Assembly: GCA_050012495.1 (NCBI GenBank)
Contig: JBEKHB010000080.1
Coordinates: 1-15,132, forward strand
DNA length: 15,132 nt
Direction: 5' to 3'
Source: BOG-1155 sp050012495
Lineage (GTDB): Bacteria; Desulfobacterota; Syntrophorhabdia; Syntrophorhabdales; WCHB1-27
Shown here: piece by piece, positions 1 to 6,537 of the stretch
Layout of the letters: each line of letters starts with the position of its first letter
Position numbering within the stretch: position 1 is the first letter of the stretch
Notes under the pieces: generated by a model
The model's database searches: none
Seen by the model: the letters and a program-made list of their open reading frames with translations, nothing else
What the model was told of the DNA's origin: nothing
Translations under genes and position numbers: made by a program

Positions 1-857
1 AAGAAGGAGACAACCGCAAAAACGAGCGCGAGAAACAGGGCGCCCCATCGGGGCTTTCCGAGGAAACGGCTCTCTTCGAGGAGGTTGACAAAGGCGATTG
101 TCTCCAGGCCGAAGAGGGCGAAGCCGATATAACCCGGCGCCGGCATCTCAAAGACCTTGCCCTTCTCGAAGAAGGGGACCGTGTAGACCCACTTCGTGAT
201 GGACCAGTGGTTCCAGAACTCCCATAAAAAGCCGCAGATCATACCCGCCAGGGCGGCTGCGAGGAGATGCCTCAAAACACCCTGCTCGATATCGCGCATG
301 AAGGAGCGATAGCCTTTCCGGTAGTTGTATCCATCGATGATAAAGATAAGGAAGACCCACGAGAGGCCGAAAAGATAACGGGGGAACGCCAGGGAAAGGA
401 CGAGGCACAAAAGGCCGAGAGGGATTGCGTAGACGCCGTACGCACCCTTCGATGCCCGACGGATCCTCACCTCCGGAAGGAGGCGCAAGAGTTGCTCTTT
501 GGTCAGCAGAATCCCCGGAATCACCGTGCCGAAGGCGAGAAAATAGCTGCTGAAACGGAAGGCCGCCGGGCGAGAGGGCATATTGATGTAGAACCAGTTC
601 TGCATGCGCAGGTTGAAAAACTCGAACATGCACCAGAAGGCGACGGAGATGGTCACGAGGGAAAAAAGACGCCTGTTGAGCACGAAATGGCGACCGGTCT
701 CCAGGGCAAGGATGACGTCAAGGAAGATGATGTAGGACCACCAGGCCATTATGTAAAATTGATACATAAAAGGCTCGGTCCTCTGAAACAAGGTGTAATA
801 CGCGAACAATTGCAGAAGAACGGCGAAGACGAGCGACGAAAGGGTGAGCTTTTTCAC
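1..857 (-). CDS. Polytopic inner-membrane protein with duplicated E-x2-N/W-x-Y motif, 3' end outside window
   Basis: The frame stays open for 285 codons from a GTG at 857 to the left edge, so the C-terminus is missing. I did not recognise the family. Hydrophobic stretches near residues 8-24, 36-52, 64-82, 103-118, 140-158, 161-176, 195-214, 240-258 and 268-285 suggest about nine membrane helices. Two segments resemble each other: FEFFNLRMQNWFY (78-90) and WEFWNHWSITKWVY (212-225). Both have Glu, Asn two residues later, then an aromatic W-x-Y, which suggests an internal duplication with conserved polar residues in the membrane. The start lies 4 nt after the NlpC/P60 gene stop, with only a weak GATGAG-type ribosome site inside that gene's end, so translational coupling is likely. 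A downstream ATG at residue 31 is the alternative start. Function is unknown; a cell-envelope role is inferred only from the neighbour. Confidence 0.82.
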   Translation of the reverse strand, partial: MKKLTLSSLVFAVLLQLFAYYTLFQRTEPFMYQFYIMAWWSYIIFLDVILALETGRHFVLNRRLFSLVTISVAFWCMFEFFNLRMQNWFYINMPSRPAAFRFSSYFLAFGTVIPGILLTKEQLLRLLPEVRIRRASKGAYGVYAIPLGLLCLVLSLAFPRYLFGLSWVFLIFIIDGYNYRKGYRSFMRDIEQGVLRHLLAAALAGMICGFLWEFWNHWSITKWVYTVPFFEKGKVFEMPAPGYIGFALFGLETIAFVNLLEESRFLGKPRWGALFLALVFAVVSF

Positions 858-861
858 CTCA

Positions 862-1839
862 TCAGGTGTTGTTGTTTGACGCCGTGCGCTGCTCCTGGTC
901 CGTGTCGGTCTTGTCCATCGCCGGACGAGACCCCTTTACTCTGACGGCCCCGACGAAGGTCCTGGCAAAATAGGCATCGCTGAGACGGTCGACCTTGACG
1001 CCCCTCCCGAACAGAGAGGACGCGTGGATAAAGCAGTTATCCCCGATATAAATGCCCACGTGGGTGGGATAGCGGGCGAACGGTTTTGTCTTGAAGAAGA
1101 CGAGGTCGCCGGTGACAAGGTCGTCTTTGCTCACCCTGGGGCCCGCGCAAAACTGCTCCCTTGCGCTCCGCGGCAACCGGACCTCGAAAATCTCGTACAT
1201 CTTTTTGACGAAGGCCGAGCAGTCAAGGCCCCTGACGCTGTTGCCGCCGAACCGGTACGGAGCGCCGGCAAAGCTCTTGGCGACCTTCACCAGGATGCCG
1301 CATTCATCCTCGCTCTTCCACGGCCGCAGCGGCCGGTCGTTCAGCGCGACGGGCGCGTCTTTCCCGTCTTCCTCCGTCTTCGGTATAAATACGGTGGTTC
1401 CGGGCTTCAAGCGCTTTCCCTTGACCCCATTCAGGTCGGTAAACTCATCCCTTTCAAACTGGAAGAGCCGGGCGAGCTTCTCCACGGTGTCTCCCCGCTT
1501 CACCCTGTATTCTAGATACTCGCTATCCTCCTCTTCTTCCCGGGCGGTGACCTCGTCGATAGCGGCAGCATGGACCGCCCCTTCCCGAGTGGCGGCCTCC
1601 CCGAGTTTCGCGGTCTTCACCCTCTTTGTCCTGCCTGATTGCCGGTCCGCCCTATTCACCAGGGCGCGCTTCGCTGCCCTCACGCCCGCCAATTTATTCG
1701 TGGAGGCATGGTGCTTGTGAGACTTCCGGACCGTCTGGACGGCCAACGCTGCCTGCTTCGCGGAAGTTCGGGCCGGGCAGCACAGCGCGAGCAGAAAAAG
1801 AGACGAGCACACACAGACCATCCACGCGGCTTTCCCCAT
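862..1839 (-). CDS. Secreted LysM-NlpC/P60 peptidoglycan hydrolase
   Basis: The 325-residue product is predicted to cleave peptide stems of peptidoglycan in the periplasm. Residues 1-27 form a Sec signal peptide ending TSA; the nearby cysteines do not make a good lipobox. A basic, Ala-rich linker (about 28-108) follows, then a LysM glycan-binding domain at about 110-154 (YRVKRGDTVEKLARLF start, FIPK end). The NlpC/P60 domain covers about 180-302. Its catalytic Cys207 lies in LDCSAF, His260 in THVGIYIGD, and a third polar residue is probably His272 in FIHAS. Residues 303-325 are a polar tail. The ATG at 1839 has AGGGGAGA about 4-10 nt upstream, and a TTGACA promoter lies at 1859-1887. The family includes cell-separation and envelope-remodelling endopeptidases (Spr/MepS-like); which bond is cut here cannot be read from the sequence. 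Confidence 0.95.
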   Translation of the reverse strand: MGKAAWMVCVCSSLFLLALCCPARTSAKQAALAVQTVRKSHKHHASTNKLAGVRAAKRALVNRADRQSGRTKRVKTAKLGEAATREGAVHAAAIDEVTAREEEEDSEYLEYRVKRGDTVEKLARLFQFERDEFTDLNGVKGKRLKPGTTVFIPKTEEDGKDAPVALNDRPLRPWKSEDECGILVKVAKSFAGAPYRFGGNSVRGLDCSAFVKKMYEIFEVRLPRSAREQFCAGPRVSKDDLVTGDLVFFKTKPFARYPTHVGIYIGDNCFIHASSLFGRGVKVDRLSDAYFARTFVGAVRVKGSRPAMDKTDTDQEQRTASNNNT

Positions 1840-1858
1840 TATCTCCCCTATGTTGGTT

Positions 1859-1887
1859 TTTTAACAGAATAGGCGAAATCATGTCAA
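1859..1887 (-). promoter_or_regulatory. Sigma70-type promoter for the NlpC/P60 gene
   Basis: On the minus strand a perfect TTGACA (-35, 1887-1882) is followed by 17 nt and TTAAAA (1864-1859). A one-base-longer spacer gives TAAAAA. The -35 is strong and the -10 weak. The predicted transcript would start about 13 nt before the ATG at 1839. A 14-bp perfect palindrome lies immediately upstream of the -35. Confidence 0.5.
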
Positions 1888-1893
1888 GCAATT

Positions 1894-1907
1894 TTTCTTC
1901 GAAGAAA
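1894..1907. repeat. 14-bp perfect palindrome, candidate operator
   Basis: TTTCTTCGAAGAAA is a perfect inverted repeat with no spacer. It sits 6 bp upstream of the -35 of the NlpC/P60 promoter, inside the divergent region shared with the ferredoxin gene. The position suits a regulator-binding site. No cognate regulator is visible in the window, and an AT-rich palindrome of this length could arise by chance. Confidence 0.35.
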
Positions 1908-1974
1908 CGGCGAGTCAGGCCAACTTATCAACTTTATAGGAGATATTTTTTTTACGATTTTCTTATTTTTTCTA

Positions 1975-2003
1975 TTGACATTCTCGCGTTATCTTGCGAT
2001 ACC
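1975..2003 (+). promoter_or_regulatory. Sigma70-type promoter for the ferredoxin gene
   Basis: TTGACA at 1975-1980 is followed by a 17-nt spacer and GATACC at 1998-2003. A TG at 1995-1996 supplies an extended -10 element, which can compensate for the poor -10 hexamer. The AT-rich, T-tract sequence just upstream (about 1945-1974) resembles an UP element. The leader would be about 35 nt. Confidence 0.5.
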
Positions 2004-2046
2004 TATAGCTGTTCTTTACGACTACGAAACAAGGAGGTTTTAGACG

Positions 2047-2220
2047 ATGGCTGCGAAAGTTGATGAGGAGACCTGCTCGGCCTGCGGCGGCTGCGCCGAA
2101 GTGTGTCCGGTGGACGCGATCAGCGTCGATGATGTGGCAAAGGTCGATGCCGAGCTGTGCACCGACTGCGGGGCGTGCGTGGAAGAGTGCCCGCTGGAAG
2201 CTATTACCGTCGAAGAATAA
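2047..2220 (+). CDS. Clostridial-type 2[4Fe-4S] ferredoxin
   Basis: The gene encodes a 57-residue acidic protein with two CxxCxxCxxxCP motifs: Cys10, 13, 16, 20 and Cys38, 41, 44, 48, each set followed by proline. This is the classic arrangement for two low-potential cubane clusters. The protein is a soluble cytoplasmic one-electron carrier for oxidoreductases in anaerobes; its partners cannot be read from sequence. The length is normal for the family. AAGGAGG at 2031-2037 lies 9 nt before the ATG and fixes the start. It has its own promoter and is monocistronic, ending at a strong hairpin terminator. The Fe-S oxidoreductase gene next to it is convergent, not co-transcribed, so a functional link is only suggested by proximity. 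Confidence 0.95.
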   Translation: MAAKVDEETCSACGGCAEVCPVDAISVDDVAKVDAELCTDCGACVEECPLEAITVEE

Positions 2221-2236
2221 TGCGAATCTGAAAAAT

Positions 2237-2270
2237 AGATGAGGGGATGGGTGCACCTATCCCCTCATCT
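2237..2270. terminator. Bidirectional rho-independent terminator
   Basis: A 12-bp perfect stem (2237-2248 with 2259-2270, AGATGAGGGGAT / ATCCCCTCATCT) encloses GGGTGCACCT, which extends pairing by about 3 more pairs around TGCA. The plus strand continues into a pyrimidine-rich TAGCTTCTCTCTTT tract. The minus strand reads into ATTTTTCAG. The hairpin lies 16 nt after the ferredoxin stop and about 100 nt after the stop of the convergent Fe-S oxidoreductase gene, so it probably terminates both. Confidence 0.88.
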
Positions 2271-2373
2271 TAGCTTCTCTCTTTAGTCTGGCGTCATACC
2301 AAGTCGCCTTCTTCGCCCCATCTTTGTCGGCGCATCAAAGCCGCCTCGATGGACCTTTGAATGCAACCCGGTA

Positions 2374-4377
2374 TCAAATCCCTCCGGCCACGACCTCCGA
2401 GATATCGAGCGCCTTCATCGACGCTGATTTTTCCTTATCCTTAATGGCATCCTCCATCATGATGAGACAGTAAGGGCATGCGGTGATCACGGTGTTTGCC
2501 TCCACACCAATGGCCTCATCCATCCGCAGGTGGCATATCCTCCCGTGGTGTTCTTCCATCCATATCCTGCCGCCGCCGCCGCCGCAGCAGAACCCTTCGT
2601 CCCTATTCCTGGGCAGCTCGACGAACCGGCCGTTCTTCACCTTGTCAACGATCTCGCGGGGCGGGTCGAAGACCCTGTTGACCCGTCCGAGATAGCAGGG
2701 GTCATGATAGGTCGTCACCCCGTCGAGGGTCGGGTTCAAGGAGATCTTTCCGTCCCTGGCGAGTTCGCTGATGAATTGCGTGTGGTGGTACACTTCGAAG
2801 TCACCCCCGAGCTGCGGATAGTCGTTCTTCAATGTATTGTAGCAATGGGGGCAGGCGGTCACGATCTTCTTGACGCCGAGCTCCTTTAAGAATTCCACGT
2901 TCCCCTGGGCAAGCTCCTGGTACTGATATTCGTTCCCCGTCCTGCGAAGCGGATCGCCGCAGCATTTCTCGTCGGGGCCGAGCACCCCGAAGGAGACGCC
3001 GGCCTTTTGCAGAATCGTGGAGACGGATTTCGCCACCTTTCTATTCCGGTCATCGAGGGAGGCGACGCAGCCGACCCAGTAGAGGACGTCAACCTGCTCT
3101 TCGGTCGCCTTCTTCACGTCGAGCCCTGCGGTCCATTCGAGCCTCTGGCTCTTGCCCATGCCATAGGGGTCGGACCTGTTTTGCAGGTTTTTGTAGAGGA
3201 GCTTCAGCTCCGGGGACACCCTGCTCAGGGTCATCGTCAGATACCTGCGCATCTCGATGGTCTTGTCGAATGTGGGGATCGAGACCGGGCAGTTGACCTG
3301 GCAGGAGAGGCAGGCGGTGCACGACCAGAGCGCTTCTTCCTGGATCACGTTGTCGAGCAGGCCCTCTTCGTTCTTGACGCCTTGTGCGGCGCGCAGCCAT
3401 TCCCCCTTGAGGTCCTGGATCAGTTTTTTGGGCGACAAGGGTTTTTGGCTCAGGTGTGCGGGGCACCTGTCCTGGCACCTGCCGCAGCGCGTGCATGCGT
3501 CGAGGTCGAAGATCTGTCTCCAGGTGAAGCCGTCTATCTGGTTGATGCCGAACTCCTCGGCAGTCTCGAAATCGGCGATCGGCGTCAGCGCGCCGCGGGG
3601 TGCGTCCTCAACGCCCCTGAATAGCATATTGAGGGACGACGTGACGATGTGGAGAAGTCTGCCCGAGTAGACCACATAGGCGATCAGGCCGAAGGAGAGG
3701 AACATGTGCACGTAATAGATGACCGCGTGGATGGTGCGGACCCCCTCTTTCGAGGCGCCGAGAAAGAGGGAAGAAGTGACCCACCCCACGAAGCTGACGA
3801 CTTCATACGGGGGTCTGTCGAAGGCTATGCGGGCCCCTTCAACGAGAAAGCCGGTGACGAGCACGACGAGTATCCAGAGGAGCGCGATCAGGTCGTCCCT
3901 CTGGTTGTCCAGCCGCTCCGGCCGCGTCACGTATCTCCTGAACAGGGCCATGACCACGCCGACAATGGTGGCCAGTCCGGCAAGATCGAGGATAAACGAG
4001 AAAATCAGATAGAAATCGCCGTGCAGGTAAGTGATGCCGAAGAGGGGCCTGAAGAAGTCGTCTTCAAAGGCGACGAGGCCCGTCCCTATGGCGAGAAGGA
4101 GGAACCCCCAAAAGATGAACAGGTGCATCATGCCCGGATAGGCTTCGCGGCGCCGCAGGATGGTCTTATGAAAAACCGCGCTCTTTATATAATAGGCTAT
4201 CCTCTCCCACAACCGCTGGGTAAAGGCAAAAGGCACGGGCTTCCCTAACCTCCACATCCCGTAGCGCATTTTCAGGCCATAGACCAGCAAGACAAATGAC
4301 ATCACCATAAGCACATAGGCGATCCAGCGAGCGGTCTGACCTACGTTCCAGAAGATCTCTCTCCCGACAGGCTCCAT
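2374..4377 (-). CDS. Membrane-bound HdrD-like Fe-S oxidoreductase, probable ETF:menaquinone oxidoreductase
   Basis: The 667-residue protein has three parts. A NarI/HdrE-like membrane domain (about 15-250, five to six helices) has candidate haem-b ligands His85, His217, His224 and His243. A ferredoxin domain follows with two CxxCxxCxxxCP clusters (Cys295, 298, 301, 305 and Cys353, 356, 359, 363). Two CCG domains of the HdrD/GlpC type come last, with CCG at 472-474 and 597-599 and partner cysteines 437, 509, 512, 561, 634 and 637. Proteins of this architecture (the DUF224 or EMO family) are known in syntrophic fatty-acid and aromatic-acid degraders to pass electrons from reduced ETF to menaquinone at the membrane. 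Assignment here rests on architecture only; no etfAB is in the window. AGGAGGGAGGA lies 4-14 nt before the ATG. Confidence 0.9.
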   Translation of the reverse strand: MEPVGREIFWNVGQTARWIAYVLMVMSFVLLVYGLKMRYGMWRLGKPVPFAFTQRLWERIAYYIKSAVFHKTILRRREAYPGMMHLFIFWGFLLLAIGTGLVAFEDDFFRPLFGITYLHGDFYLIFSFILDLAGLATIVGVVMALFRRYVTRPERLDNQRDDLIALLWILVVLVTGFLVEGARIAFDRPPYEVVSFVGWVTSSLFLGASKEGVRTIHAVIYYVHMFLSFGLIAYVVYSGRLLHIVTSSLNMLFRGVEDAPRGALTPIADFETAEEFGINQIDGFTWRQIFDLDACTRCGRCQDRCPAHLSQKPLSPKKLIQDLKGEWLRAAQGVKNEEGLLDNVIQEEALWSCTACLSCQVNCPVSIPTFDKTIEMRRYLTMTLSRVSPELKLLYKNLQNRSDPYGMGKSQRLEWTAGLDVKKATEEQVDVLYWVGCVASLDDRNRKVAKSVSTILQKAGVSFGVLGPDEKCCGDPLRRTGNEYQYQELAQGNVEFLKELGVKKIVTACPHCYNTLKNDYPQLGGDFEVYHHTQFISELARDGKISLNPTLDGVTTYHDPCYLGRVNRVFDPPREIVDKVKNGRFVELPRNRDEGFCCGGGGGRIWMEEHHGRICHLRMDEAIGVEANTVITACPYCLIMMEDAIKDKEKSASMKALDISEVVAGGI

Positions 4378-4409
4378 AGTTCCTCCCTCCTCATTCTTTG
4401 AGTTCCATA

Positions 4410-4438
4410 ATCTTATGTGAATAAAAGAACAAAAGCAA
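4410..4438 (-). promoter_or_regulatory. Candidate promoter of the Fe-S oxidoreductase gene
   Basis: On the minus strand TTGCTT (4438-4433), a 17-nt T-rich spacer and TAAGAT (4415-4410) give a moderate sigma70-like match. The leader would be about 26 nt and contain the strong AGGAGGGAGGA ribosome site. No other good match lies in this intergenic region on this strand. Confidence 0.4.
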
Positions 4439-4477
4439 TAACAAATCGGAGGGGAAGCAGGAAGGGATTTGTTTCCG

Positions 4478-4505
4478 TTGACAACAAAGGCCGAATCCCT
4501 ATAAG
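4478..4505 (+). promoter_or_regulatory. Sigma70-type promoter for the TM-helix protein gene
   Basis: Perfect TTGACA at 4478-4483, a 16-nt spacer and TATAAG at 4500-4505 (five of six consensus bases). Reading the -10 as TAAGAT at 4502-4507 gives an 18-nt spacer. Transcription would begin near 4512, about 20 nt before the ATG at 4532. Confidence 0.6.
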
Positions 4506-4531
4506 ATGTTGCTCAGGATGACGCAGCCGCC

Positions 4532-5206
4532 ATGAAAGCTTTCTTCACCGACATGTTTCTCGACCTTTACGATAACTTCGCGGAGGTGTTCTTCAACATC
4601 CTCCTCATGATCGTGGTAATGATCGTGGGCTTGATCGTGAGCTGGGTCGTGCGGAAGCTCGTCGAGAAATTATTGATTCTCTTCCGTTTCGATAAATGGG
4701 CAGCGGGCGCAGGCATCATCACCTTTCTCGAAAGGGGCGGCGTCAAGGCGCAGCCTTCCACGATCATAAGCCGCATCGTTTTCTGGATATTCATCATTAC
4801 CGTCTTTTCCTTCGGGCTCAATCTGGTCGGCATTTCTCAGTTCACCGAATACGCCTCACGGATCACGAGCGCGCTCCCCTACATCGTCATCTCCATGATC
4901 ATCGTCATCGTGGGCATCATATTCAGCACGTTCATAGGCAGGGTAATCTATATGGCGTGCCAGAACGCGAACATCAAATACGGGGAGATCATCTCCAAGA
5001 GCGTCCACATCCTGCTGGTCGTGATCACCTTCGGCATAGTCTTCGAATATTTGGGCCTGGGGAGCACCATAATCAGCATCAGCTTTCTCATCATTTTAGG
5101 GGGTATTATCATGACCCTCTCTCTTGCCCTGGGCATTGGGCTCAGCACCGTCATCACGGACTTTATCAAGGAGAAGCTCGAGGAGAGCAAGAGCAGAAAG
5201 AAATAG
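4532..5206 (+). CDS. MscS-like conserved TM-helix membrane protein
   Basis: The 224-residue integral membrane protein has hydrophobic segments near residues 20-40, 80-100, 112-140, 155-175 and 179-205, and a charged C-terminal tail (KEKLEESKSRKK). The N-terminal helix followed by a short amphipathic segment, and the Gly/Ala-rich last helix (GGIIMTLSLALGIGLS, 190-205), resemble the TM-helix repeat proteins related to small-conductance mechanosensitive channels. The beta and alpha/beta cytoplasmic domains of true MscS are absent, so channel activity is not assured. The start is an ATG with a weak AGGAT site 12 nt upstream. The gene has its own promoter and converges on the alpha/beta hydrolase gene with 46 nt between stops. 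I saw no clear terminator there. Confidence 0.85.
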   Translation: MKAFFTDMFLDLYDNFAEVFFNILLMIVVMIVGLIVSWVVRKLVEKLLILFRFDKWAAGAGIITFLERGGVKAQPSTIISRIVFWIFIITVFSFGLNLVGISQFTEYASRITSALPYIVISMIIVIVGIIFSTFIGRVIYMACQNANIKYGEIISKSVHILLVVITFGIVFEYLGLGSTIISISFLIILGGIIMTLSLALGIGLSTVITDFIKEKLEESKSRKK

Positions 5207-5252
5207 GGACGAGGGAAGAAAAGGCGTTTGCGTCCGAGGCATTGCGGTCGTC

Positions 5253-5960
5253 CTAGAAGAGGAACCGCCTGAACCAGTTGACCGACAGGGTAATAGCCCG
5301 CTCCCTATGGCCGGGAACGGAGAAGATATGGTCCGCCCCCTTGATCAGATCGAATTTCTTCGGCCTTTTCGCATGCTCATAGATGGCCTTTCCCTCGCGG
5401 CTGGGGACCACCTCGTCGGCCTCCCCGTGGATAACAAGGACGCAGGGAACCCTTTTTGCCTCGACCAGAAGATCGTACCGCGCAAAATCCGCGTAGAGGG
5501 TGTCCCTGAACTCTATCTCGGAGAGCGACCTGTCATCTTTCTTCTCGAGCAGGTAAGGCGTGGCCCAAAGGCATAGGCACCGGACGCGCCTGTCCCGGGA
5601 CGCCTTCACGAGGGAGGTGGAGCCTCCAAAGCTGCTTCCGAGGAGGCCGACTTTCCCCGCATCGAGAGATGGATGGCCGAAGACCCACTCGGCTACTGCA
5701 TCCAGGTTTGCGACCCTCGCGGTGAGGGTCGTCTCCTCGATGCTCCCGTCGCTTTCCCCGCAGCCCTGGTAATCGAACCTGCAGCTCGCCATGCCCGCGG
5801 CCTGGAATGCCGCGGAGAGGGCGACATACTTGGAGCTGTCTTTTGAGCTTATCAGGCCGTGCGAAAGGATCACGCAGGGGAATTTCCCGCTTCTGTCCGG
5901 CACGGTGAGGATGCCCCTGATCCGGTAGGGACCGGACCGGATCTCACACTGCTCCGTCAT
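5253..5960 (-). CDS. Alpha/beta hydrolase, S33/acyl-esterase type
   Basis: A 235-residue cytoplasmic protein of the alpha/beta-hydrolase fold. The nucleophile elbow is GSSFGG with Ser110, the acid is Asp182 in HGEADEVV, and the base is His211 in GADHIF. The oxyanion loop HG is at 34-35. No signal peptide or membrane segment is seen. Length and the DYQGCGESDG segment (63-72) match the serine-aminopeptidase/carboxylesterase-like hydrolases of the YqiA/FrsA-like group; the substrate is unknown. The ATG at 5960 lies inside the end of the upstream YprB-like gene (17-nt overlap), with AAGGA as ribosome site, so translation is probably coupled. It is the last gene of the long minus-strand run. Confidence 0.92.
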   Translation of the reverse strand: MTEQCEIRSGPYRIRGILTVPDRSGKFPCVILSHGLISSKDSSKYVALSAAFQAAGMASCRFDYQGCGESDGSIEETTLTARVANLDAVAEWVFGHPSLDAGKVGLLGSSFGGSTSLVKASRDRRVRCLCLWATPYLLEKKDDRSLSEIEFRDTLYADFARYDLLVEAKRVPCVLVIHGEADEVVPSREGKAIYEHAKRPKKFDLIKGADHIFSVPGHRERAITLSVNWFRRFLF

Positions 5961-6492
5961 TGCTGAGTTCCTTCAGTTGTTTCATTTCGTTCATTTCTTT
6001 CAGTTTCTCCAACTCCTTCATTTCCTCCAGTCGCCGGGTAAAGATCTCCTCAAGGGGGATAAGGTTTATCACGTCTTCCTTGTTATACTCAAGGAGCAGC
6101 TTCAACGCCCCCAACTGTCCTTTCTTCACATATTTTTCCCACAGGAGTATGGCTTTATAGCCGTCTATCCCCGCGGTCTTCCTCTTTATGCCGTACATCT
6201 TCTCCAGCTCTTTCAGACCGCCGCGCAGGCCCAGGTTTTTCTTCACCTTGAAGAGGTCAAGGGAGGAGCAGGCCCCTTTCAGGTCGAGATTGAAATACTT
6301 GTCCAGCGTGGGCAGATCGAAAAGATCTCCGTTAAAGGTGACGATCGTCTTCGCCCGGCCGAGCACCTGCTCCAGGTTGTCGGCGGTCACGTCGTCGCCG
6401 TAAAACTGGACGAAGCCGCCGGGCTCGCAGAAAATACCGATCACGCACACATTCCCTTGTCTATCCGTTTCAATATCGAGATACGCCTTCAT
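5944..6492 (-). CDS. YprB-type ribonuclease-H-like exonuclease domain protein
   Basis: The 182-residue protein has the DEDD exonuclease fold. DIET (Asp6, Glu8) starts strand 1, FNGDLFDLP (53-61) holds the second acidic motif, SLDL (77-80) follows, and YNKEDV (136-141) with Asp140 is the final motif. It belongs to the YprB_RNaseH-like family, whose substrate is poorly defined. I chose the ATG at 6492, which begins directly before strand 1 and has AAGGAG 12 nt upstream. A TTG at 6528 would add 12 residues with no family support. Residues 154-177 form a Met/Leu/Glu/Lys-rich heptad tail, a likely coiled coil beyond the catalytic core. The start is 45 nt after the lptG stop. Confidence 0.87.
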   Translation of the reverse strand: MKAYLDIETDRQGNVCVIGIFCEPGGFVQFYGDDVTADNLEQVLGRAKTIVTFNGDLFDLPTLDKYFNLDLKGACSSLDLFKVKKNLGLRGGLKELEKMYGIKRKTAGIDGYKAILLWEKYVKKGQLGALKLLLEYNKEDVINLIPLEEIFTRRLEEMKELEKLKEMNEMKQLKELSNDGAV

Positions 6493-6537
6493 CCGTAAGT
6501 ACGACTCCTTTCCGGGGCTCCGTTCCAATGGTCTATT

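Noticed and set aside
148..633. 161-codon minus-strand frame
   Set aside because: It is out of frame with the membrane protein read from the GTG at 857. The product is Pro/Arg-rich with no domain, and the other frame has helices and duplicated motifs.
267..944. 225-codon plus-strand frame
   Set aside because: It is antisense to the membrane protein and the NlpC/P60 C-terminus, has a highly charged composition and no ribosome site; a GC-rich shadow.
2568..2590. CCG trinucleotide run as a phase-variable microsatellite
   Set aside because: It encodes the conserved CCGGGGG segment of the CCG domain, and changes would stay in frame.
5207..5252. Terminator between the convergent TM-protein and hydrolase genes
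   Set aside because: Only a 5-bp GGACG/CGTCC pairing with a long loop and no T-tract was found.
4696..5256. 186-codon plus-strand frame, His/Arg-rich
   Set aside because: Same-strand out-of-frame shadow of the TM-helix protein gene; the His runs come from shifted Ile/Val codons.
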